Part shown: piece after piece, positions 21,711-27,325 of the stretch
Layout: the number at the start of each line of letters is the position of its first letter
Position numbering within the stretch: position 1 is the first letter of the stretch
Source: JACPKO01 sp964406775
Lineage (GTDB): Bacteria > Patescibacteriota > Microgenomatia > Daviesbacterales > UBA10151
Assembly: GCA_964406775.1 (NCBI GenBank)
Contig: CAYOSW010000013.1
Coordinates: forward strand, 1 to 27,325
Direction: 5' to 3'
DNA length: 27,325 nt
Notes under the pieces: model-generated
Databases searched by the model: none
The model's input: the letters and a program-made list of their open reading frames with translations, nothing else
What the model was told of the DNA's origin: nothing
Translations under genes and position numbers: made by a program

Positions 21711-22929
21711 TATCAAGGAAAATCTGATTTTATATTACATACTACTCTCGGGTTTTTTACTCCGGCTTATTTTTGCAAACTTTCCGGGATTCCACGTCGA
21801 CACCGATACTTTTTTCGCCTGGAGTGTACGGGCTTTTGATATCGGACTGGGAAATTTTTATTCCAAAGAAGTCTGGACTAACTACACTCCGGGAATGATT
21901 TATGTTTTTTATGTTCTCGGCTTTTTAAAGAGTTTATTTTCGATCCAGGCCGAAGCTTTCTATTATCTGCTGAAGATACCCTCAAGTTTGGCAGATCTCG
22001 CGCTTTCATATTTAGTTTATAAACAGCTTCTGAAAACTTCCTCGAAAAAAACCGCATTTTACGGACTGGTCTTCTGTTTATTTAATCCCGTTCTGATTTT
22101 TAATGCAGGTATTTGGGGAGCTTTTGACGGACTGATGACTTTATTTCTGTTTTTATCCGTTTATTATCTCGACCGGAAAAAGTTAATTACCTCTTCTTTA
22201 TATTTCGGAATTTCGCTTTTATTGAAACCCCAGGCAATCGCACTGGCTCCCGTTTTTGTTTTATTTTTACTTAAAAACTTTTCCGTAAAAAATATTGTTA
22301 AACTTTCTCTTCCCTGTCTTTTTACTGCCGTCATTTTATCGGTTCCCCTTTTCCCCTCCGACCCGTTTTTAGGTTTTTTTAAACTATTTGCGCAGATGGC
22401 TCAGGATTATAAAGGCAATTCTCTTTTTGCCTATAATACCTGGGGTATTTTCGGATTTTGGATTGACGACTCAACAACCTTAATCTCATTACCGGTACGG
22501 ATCTGGGGAATTATTTTACTGTCTGGTTTTTGGATATATTTTTATCTGCTTTTTTTCAAAAGAAAGTTCGATGCGTTTACTTTATCCACTTTGGCCTTTC
22601 TGGCTTTTTTCTTTTTACCGACAAGAGTCCACGAGCGTTATCTTTTTTCAGCAATACCGTTTCTAATTTTAACCGCGCTTAAATTTAAATCCCAAGTTCT
22701 GATAATCTCAACAGTTGTTTTGAGTTTTCTTCACCTGATTAATCTCTATTATGTTTATGTCTACTATAACGAGTTTTATTTGAAGCTCCCCAAGGTCTTA
22801 TATATAACAGGTTTTTATGAACTTCTGGAAAACCAGGGTAAATTACTTTCGGCAATTTCCACCTTACTTTTTTTAATCATAACGATTACTATATCGAGGA
22901 TTATCCTAAGACGCAGTCATGGTCACTAG
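21688..22929 (+). CDS. GT-C fold membrane mannosyltransferase-like protein
   Basis: A 413-residue polytopic membrane protein with a short cytoplasmic N-terminus and about ten helices. The first external loop has HVDTDTFFAWS, with the acidic residues typical of GT-C catalytic loops; later segments are WTNYTPGMIYVFY, NAGIWGAFDGLMTLFLFLS (a WGxxD motif seen in bacterial membrane mannosyltransferases), LLLKPQAIALAPVFVLFLL and PTRVHERYLFSAIPFLIL. The RVHERY motif is common in this group. It overlaps the preceding gene by 23 bases and the next by 11. It likely adds a sugar from a lipid-linked donor outside the membrane; the precise family cannot be fixed by reading. Confidence 0.75.
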   Translation: MYSKIKTDIKENLILYYILLSGFLLRLIFANFPGFHVDTDTFFAWSVRAFDIGLGNFYSKEVWTNYTPGMIYVFYVLGFLKSLFSIQAEAFYYLLKIPSSLADLALSYLVYKQLLKTSSKKTAFYGLVFCLFNPVLIFNAGIWGAFDGLMTLFLFLSVYYLDRKKLITSSLYFGISLLLKPQAIALAPVFVLFLLKNFSVKNIVKLSLPCLFTAVILSVPLFPSDPFLGFFKLFAQMAQDYKGNSLFAYNTWGIFGFWIDDSTTLISLPVRIWGIILLSGFWIYFYLLFFKRKFDAFTLSTLAFLAFFFLPTRVHERYLFSAIPFLILTALKFKSQVLIISTVVLSFLHLINLYYVYVYYNEFYLKLPKVLYITGFYELLENQGKLLSAISTLLFLIITITISRIILRRSHGH

Positions 22930-24313
22930 ATTTATAAAAAACAATAAAAAATTGCTTGCGATACTTCTCCTGGCAATTTTTCTGCATTTTTTCCGGTTAG
23001 AGTACCCTAATGCTTATGTATTTGATGAGGTTTACCACGGTTTTACGGCCAAGGAATATCTTAAGGGCTCAAAAGAGGCCTGGGAATGGTGGACGACTCC
23101 GCCTCCCGGTGTGGCTTTTGAATGGACTCACCCTCCGCTGGCCAAAGAAATAATGACCGCTTCGATGTATTTGGTTTCCTCAACAGATGCCTGGGCCTGG
23201 CGGGTTCCCGGGGCAATTCTCGGAGTCATAAGCATCTTTTTGATATATAAAATCGGGGAGAAGATATTCAATAAAAATACCGGATTAATCGCGGCTTTTA
23301 TTTTTTCTCTGGACGGGCTGAACTTTGTTCAATCGCGGACGGGAATGAACGACTCGTATGTTGTAACCTTTTCTTTAGCCAGCATACTCTTTTTACTTAG
23401 TAAAAGATTTTTTCTGTCGGCTTTATTTGTCGGACTGGCTTTTGCCAGCAAATGGTCAGCGCTTTATTTGATCGGACTGAATTCTATTCTGCTTTTTTAC
23501 TTCTTCTTAAATAAGCAATTGGGTAAAAAGATTTTAATAAAGGCTTTGTTTTTTATCGCTTTGCTTGTTCCCTTTATTTATCTAATCAGCTATCTGCCGT
23601 TTTTCTATTTAGGACACACCTTTGATCAGTTTATAAATTTTGAAGCGCTTTTTAAGTGTCAGCTCTACCGGGCTCCGGAATATTTCTTAAACGGCAGTTT
23701 TACCTGCCCCCATCCTTATACCCTCCAAAACCAGATGTTAAATTATCACGTCAATCTCGTTGCAACCCACGATTATTCCTCGCCCGCCTGGTCCTGGCCG
23801 TTAAACCTTTTTCCCGTCTGGTATTTTGTGGAGTATCATAAAAACGGAAACATCAGCAATATTTTTGCATCGGGAAATCCGGTCTTATTCTGGATGGGGA
23901 TAGGAGCAATAATCATCAGTCTTTATGATTTTATTTTTTCTTTCTTTAAAAATACCGGAAAAGAGATCGGCCATAAAATAAATGAAAGCGGATTCAATTT
24001 ACGCGATAGGGATAGACTTTTTATAGTACTTCTCGGTTACTCGGTATTCTGGCTTCCCTGGCTTTTTTCTCCGCGAATAATGTTTTTGTATCATTACAGC
24101 CCTTCGGTTCCTTTTTTAAGCTTAATCCTGGGAAATCAAATAAATCTAATGCTTAAAACTAAGGGGAGCCGTAACGTCGGAATTATAGTTTTAGTTCTGA
24201 TCTCTCTCGGATTTATCATTGTCTACCCGATGTTAACGGGGATTCCCCTCCCCAAAAGTTATCTGGTTAAATTTTTTGACATAAATCTCACCAAAAATCC
24301 ATTCGGGCAATAA
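22919..24313 (+). CDS. Protein O-mannosyltransferase-like protein (PMT/GT39 family)
   Basis: A 464-residue membrane protein whose first external loop carries the PMT acidic pair in YVFDEVYHGFTAKEYL (D36-E37), followed by HPPLAKEIM (71-79), RVPGAILGVISI, FSLDGLNFVQSRTGMNDSYVV and ASKWSALY. These are classic PMT signatures; the C-terminal half, with SPRIMFLYHYSPSVPFLSLILG, matches the PMT C-terminal membrane domain. Such enzymes move mannose from polyprenyl-phosphate-mannose to Ser/Thr of exported proteins. It sits among three other GT-C genes, so a protein or envelope glycosylation pathway is likely. The start overlaps the preceding gene by 11 bases. Confidence 0.88.
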   Translation: MVTRFIKNNKKLLAILLLAIFLHFFRLEYPNAYVFDEVYHGFTAKEYLKGSKEAWEWWTTPPPGVAFEWTHPPLAKEIMTASMYLVSSTDAWAWRVPGAILGVISIFLIYKIGEKIFNKNTGLIAAFIFSLDGLNFVQSRTGMNDSYVVTFSLASILFLLSKRFFLSALFVGLAFASKWSALYLIGLNSILLFYFFLNKQLGKKILIKALFFIALLVPFIYLISYLPFFYLGHTFDQFINFEALFKCQLYRAPEYFLNGSFTCPHPYTLQNQMLNYHVNLVATHDYSSPAWSWPLNLFPVWYFVEYHKNGNISNIFASGNPVLFWMGIGAIIISLYDFIFSFFKNTGKEIGHKINESGFNLRDRDRLFIVLLGYSVFWLPWLFSPRIMFLYHYSPSVPFLSLILGNQINLMLKTKGSRNVGIIVLVLISLGFIIVYPMLTGIPLPKSYLVKFFDINLTKNPFGQ

Positions 24314-24315
24314 TT

Positions 24316-25677
24316 ATGTCAAGCCGGGTACTCAAAATTATCCGTTCGGAGAACTTTCAAATCCTGAAATTTATTCTGGTAGTTTTTTTAGGCTGGAGAA
24401 TTATTATATCGTTTACCGCGTATTTCGGATTAACGGTTTTTCCGGTTCATTTAGGAAATCACTTAACCGGGTGGGCAACTCCCGATACGGATTTCTGGAT
24501 GAGATGGTCTAATTGGGACGGCGGACACTTCCGTGGAATCGCCGAAAACGGTTATCTAATTTTTCAGGTAGTCTTTTTTCCTCTTTATCCTTTTTTAATC
24601 CGTGCACTGATGTTTTTGGGGATACCCTCTCTTTGGGGAGGCCTTATTATCTCCAACTTAAGTATAGTTTTTGCTCTTTTTTTCTTATATAAACTTACTT
24701 TGCTTGATTTTGACGTGAGTACTGCAAAAAAAGCCGTATTTACGGCTTTGGCGTTTCCGACTGCTTTTTACTTCGGTGCGGTTTATTCCGAATCATTGTT
24801 TTTACTGCTTACTGTTGCATCCTTTTATTTTGCCAGACAGAAGAGGTGGTATTTAAGTCTGGTTCTGGCCTCTTTTTCCTCCGTCGTAAGACTGGCCGGA
24901 CTGGTTGTTATTTTTTGTATAGGGATTGAATATATTTTAAAGAACCCCTCCCCTCCGACATTTAAACAGATTTCCTCAAGTTTAACCGCCAGGTTCTCGA
25001 TCTATTTATTAGTGTTTGCCTTAATAAGTAATTTTACGGAAAGTTTTTTTGTAAAAAACGGTTCCTTTTTTCTGCTCGGAGCTGCCCAGACCATTACTTT
25101 TATGCTGATAATTTCAGGGATATCTCTTCTTCTTTTTTTCTTCGGCAGATTCTTCATCCGGCAGTTTGACGCCCGTCAGCTGATTAAGCCTCCGGTCATT
25201 TTTTTCGCTTTATCGCTGATCCCCTTTTTGATCTACTGTTATTTTCTGTTTAAAACTCAGGGGAGTTTCCTGGCTTTTATAAACCACGAGCAACAATGGA
25301 AAAGGGAGCTGACAGCGCCCTGGAGCGCTCCGGTGGTTTATTTTAAAAATCTGCTGGGCGCCGGGTTTTTCAGAATCGACGGAACTTCCCAACAACTGAT
25401 AGAGTTCATATTTTTTGTTTTTTCATTAGCGATTCTTGCCGTCAGCGCGGTAAAGCTCCGGATCTCCTACACTTTTTATATCTTCCTGTCACTGCTACTG
25501 CCTATTGCAACGGGAACACTGCAGGCTATCCACCGGTACGGAATGGTTATTTTCCCGGTTTTTATAATCCTTGCTTTGATTAAAAATGAGCCTTATTTCC
25601 AACTATGGTTGTATTTCTCTCTGACACTTCTGGGAATTTTAACGGTGCTTTTTATTAACGCTTATTGGGTTAGCTGA
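24316..25677 (+). CDS. PIG-V-like (GT76) membrane mannosyltransferase
   Basis: A 453-residue polytopic protein with about ten helices. The first loop contains RWSNWDGGHFRGIAENGY (63-80) and FFPLYPFLIR (87-96), the pattern of PIG-V family mannosyltransferases (RWDAxHFxxIAxxGY...FFPLYP). FPTAFYFGAVYSESLFLLLTVASFYFARQKRW and a late IHRYGMVIFPVFII segment also fit. In eukaryotes PIG-V adds the second mannose of GPI anchors; bacterial members act on lipid-linked or envelope acceptors and most are uncharacterised. It starts 2 bases after the PMT stop and ends 3 bases before the convergent HU stop. Confidence 0.83.
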   Translation: MSSRVLKIIRSENFQILKFILVVFLGWRIIISFTAYFGLTVFPVHLGNHLTGWATPDTDFWMRWSNWDGGHFRGIAENGYLIFQVVFFPLYPFLIRALMFLGIPSLWGGLIISNLSIVFALFFLYKLTLLDFDVSTAKKAVFTALAFPTAFYFGAVYSESLFLLLTVASFYFARQKRWYLSLVLASFSSVVRLAGLVVIFCIGIEYILKNPSPPTFKQISSSLTARFSIYLLVFALISNFTESFFVKNGSFFLLGAAQTITFMLIISGISLLLFFFGRFFIRQFDARQLIKPPVIFFALSLIPFLIYCYFLFKTQGSFLAFINHEQQWKRELTAPWSAPVVYFKNLLGAGFFRIDGTSQQLIEFIFFVFSLAILAVSAVKLRISYTFYIFLSLLLPIATGTLQAIHRYGMVIFPVFIILALIKNEPYFQLWLYFSLTLLGILTVLFINAYWVS

Positions 25678-25680
25678 GGA

Positions 25681-25953
25681 TCACTTTACCTGTCTTTTAA
25701 TAGTTTTACCTGCAACGAACGAAGGAAGTTTTTTGGAAGGAATCTGGATCGCCTGACCGGTCTGAGGGTTTCTTCCGCGTCTTGCCGCCCGGGAGCGCAC
25801 AAGAAAGGTTCCGAATCCGGTAATAATTGTCTTCTCGCCCCGGACAAGATTATCTTTAATCAGGGAAAATACGGCATTAACAGCGTCGGCTGCGGCTCTT
25901 TTGGTAAGGTGTGATTTCTTTGCGACTTTTTCTATTAACTGATTCTTCGTCAT
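25681..25953 (-). CDS. HU/IHF-type DNA-binding protein
   Basis: The 90-residue nucleoid protein from ATG 25953 (MTKNQLIEKVAKKSHLTKR) is the normal length for HU. The helical dimerisation part is followed by GFGTFLVRSRAARRGRNPQTGQ, with the DNA-contacting RNPQTG (61-66) that carries the Pro used to kink DNA. An in-frame codon at 25977 would add eight residues (MVIFFRTR) that lie over the -10 region of the promoter, so it is rejected. HU bends DNA and supports chromosome compaction. It is convergent to the glycosyltransferase cluster with 3 bases between stops. Confidence 0.94.
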   Translation of the reverse strand: MTKNQLIEKVAKKSHLTKRAAADAVNAVFSLIKDNLVRGEKTIITGFGTFLVRSRAARRGRNPQTGQAIQIPSKKLPSFVAGKTIKRQVK

Positions 25954-25966
25954 ACGAGTTCTAAAG

Positions 25967-25995
25967 AATATAACCAATCGGGATATATTTGTAAA
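25967..25995 (-). promoter_or_regulatory. Promoter of the HU gene
   Basis: TTTACA (25995-25990), a 17-base spacer and TATATT (25972-25967) on the minus strand. Thirteen bases separate the -10 box from the ATG at 25953, so the 5' UTR is only a few bases. It fixes the shorter HU start. Confidence 0.65.
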
Positions 25996-26013
25996 GGTCT
26001 TGACAAGCGGAAA

Positions 26014-27325
26014 TTAAGACCCTGAGGTAAGGAATGATTCCTGGGCGCGGGTTTCCCTGACAGCCGTAATTTTAACGGCTCCCGGGACCATAACTTCTTT
26101 TTGGATTTGAGTGCCGATATCGCGGACCAGTTTCGGCAATTCTTCATCGGAAATCCGGTCAGGCATAACTATTACCCGGACTTCTCTTCCTGCCTGAACT
26201 GCAAAAGCTTTATCAACTCCGTCAAACGATGTGGCAATTCTTTCGATATCGTTTAATCTCTTGAAGTAATCCTGAACGTTTTCGTGTCTGGCTCCGGGCC
26301 TGCCTCCTGAAACACCGTCGGCAATCGCCACGATAATTGATTCAACGGAAGAAAAAGGCTCATCTTCGTGGTGCTGGGCGATACAATCTATGACTTTATC
26401 CGGAATTCCCTGTTTGCGGCAAAACGCCACACCCTTTTCAACGTGAGTTCCCTCATCGCCGTCCATTACTACTTTTCCGATATCGTGAAGTAAGCATCCC
26501 AAACGGACAATGTTTACGTCCGCACCGATTTCCCGGGCAATCGCCACACCGACCTTAACAAGTTCCAGACTGTGCTGAATTAAATTCTGTCCGAAAGAGA
26601 AACGGTACTTAAACCGGCCGAGCATAGCGATAACATCCTGAGGTAAATTAAATACACCGGCGTCATAGCAGAGTTTCTCCCCTGCCTGATACATAATTTT
26701 TTCGATATCTTCTTTGGTTTTCTCAACAATTTCCTCAATCCTTTGGGGCTGAATCCTTCCGTCCGCCATCAATCTTTCAAGGGAAACTTTAGCGATTTCA
26801 CGTCTGACAGGATCAAATGAAGATAAAATTAAAGTATCGGGAAGTTCGTCATCCATTACCACATCAACGCCGGTTGATTGCTCGAACGCTTTAATATTGC
26901 GTCCCTCTTTTCCGATAATCCGTCCCTTCATTTCCTCATCCGGAAGTTTTACGGTCGAAGTTGTGTATTCCGAGATATAATCGGTTACGCCGTGGTACAT
27001 TGCTTCAGCCAGAACCTGTTTGGCTTTTTCATCCACTGTAAACTTAATTTCATCGTCGGCTTCTTTGATTTTTTTGCTGATGTCGGCCGCGATATCCTTT
27101 TCAACGTTTTCCAGAAGGATTTTTTTCGCCTCATCTGCACCCATAGAAGCTGATTTTTCAAGTTTTGAGACTAAATCTTTGCGGGTTTTTTCAAGATCGT
27201 TGAGTTTTTTATCAACAACCTCAAGTTTTTCGGCAATTAATCGTTCTCTTTCCTCAAGAATTCCCTCGCGTTTGGAGAGTTCGTTTTCTTTTGCATTAAC
27301 GTCAATTCTTGGTTGGCTGGGTTCT
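26014..27325 (-). CDS. rny: Ribonuclease Y, N-terminus beyond the window edge
   Basis: Endoribonuclease that starts mRNA decay at the membrane. The frame is open to the window edge, so 436 residues are visible and the N-terminal membrane helix plus part of the coiled coil are missing. What is seen: a long Glu/Lys-rich coiled coil, a region with a KH domain (GRIIGKEGRNIKAFEQSTGVDVVMDD), the HD domain with HDIGK and HHEDE, and the C-terminal RNase Y domain (VDKAFAVQAGREVRVIV). The first internal Met at 27144 is not the start because the coiled coil continues upstream. The gene lies 60 bases upstream of HU on the same strand. RNase Y replaces RNase E in many bacteria. Confidence 0.95.
   Translation of the reverse strand, partial: EPSQPRIDVNAKENELSKREGILEERERLIAEKLEVVDKKLNDLEKTRKDLVSKLEKSASMGADEAKKILLENVEKDIAADISKKIKEADDEIKFTVDEKAKQVLAEAMYHGVTDYISEYTTSTVKLPDEEMKGRIIGKEGRNIKAFEQSTGVDVVMDDELPDTLILSSFDPVRREIAKVSLERLMADGRIQPQRIEEIVEKTKEDIEKIMYQAGEKLCYDAGVFNLPQDVIAMLGRFKYRFSFGQNLIQHSLELVKVGVAIAREIGADVNIVRLGCLLHDIGKVVMDGDEGTHVEKGVAFCRKQGIPDKVIDCIAQHHEDEPFSSVESIIVAIADGVSGGRPGARHENVQDYFKRLNDIERIATSFDGVDKAFAVQAGREVRVIVMPDRISDEELPKLVRDIGTQIQKEVMVPGAVKITAVRETRAQESFLTSGS

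Noticed and set aside
25954..25977. Longer HU start at 25977.
   Set aside because: The extension lies on the -10 region of the HU promoter, and HU proteins start at MTKNQLIEKV-like sequence.
1..27325. CRISPR arrays, insertion sequences, phage genes or tRNA genes.
   Set aside because: No spaced repeat array, transposase, integrase or cloverleaf was recognised anywhere on either strand; tRNAs were looked for by eye only.

Overview
The window reads as compact bacterial chromosome: short intergenic gaps, many start/stop overlaps and no mobile elements. Several traits point to a Candidate Phyla Radiation (Patescibacteria) genome, probably of Microgenomates type: a short RNase P RNA, a 47-residue DUF5679-like zinc-ribbon gene, a winged-helix/degenerate-nucleotidyltransferase regulator, YerB-like DUF3048 and DUF4446 genes, and a set of GT-C membrane glycosyltransferases. 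UGA is used as a stop (recJ, aroF, the PIG-V-like gene) and Trp is read from UGG, so the code is standard. The lineage is inferred from gene content; no 16S rRNA or ribosomal protein gene is present.

Positions 1-5620 (minus strand) hold an aromatic amino-acid operon in the order aroF, a tyrA-pheA fusion, aroQ, aroB, aroA and aroK (cut by the window edge). It makes DAHP and carries part of the shikimate route plus the chorismate-to-prephenate and Phe/Tyr branch steps. The 192 bases between recJ and aroF hold the most striking find in the window, a complete Trp-operon-style transcription attenuator. It has a good promoter, a near-leaderless 22-codon leader ORF with seven aromatic codons in nine (W F S F Y Y F T F), a pause hairpin, an antiterminator and a mutually exclusive GC-rich terminator with eight U's just before the aroF start. 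A 14-bp palindrome abuts the -35 box.

Positions 5619-8579 hold divergent recJ and cca (CCA-adding enzyme). Positions 8572-15972 form a long minus-strand block: DUF4446, DUF3048 (YerB-like), a winged-helix/NTase regulator, secD, two unknown genes, secF, then an ABC-2 transporter pair. SecD and SecF, usually adjacent or fused, are separated by a membrane-anchored protein that may carry a double-psi-barrel-like domain and by a small helical protein.

Positions 15973-18521 carry a divergent promoter pair, two small plus-strand genes (an 88-aa single-helix membrane protein and a zinc ribbon), a bidirectional terminator, comM (minus) and the RNase P RNA gene rnpB (plus). The 3' end of rnpB is duplicated just downstream. 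Positions 18522-20477 hold an AI-2E family permease and miaA on the minus strand. Positions 20496-25677 hold four consecutive, mostly overlapping plus-strand GT-C glycosyltransferases, including a PMT-like protein O-mannosyltransferase and a PIG-V-like mannosyltransferase. This suggests glycosylation of the cell surface or of exported proteins. The window ends with an HU-type DNA-binding protein and RNase Y (N-terminus beyond the edge), both on the minus strand.

A recurring property is that -10 boxes lie only about 6-14 bases before start codons, so many transcripts are probably leaderless or nearly so. The aro operon is then an exception, having a long structured 5' region.
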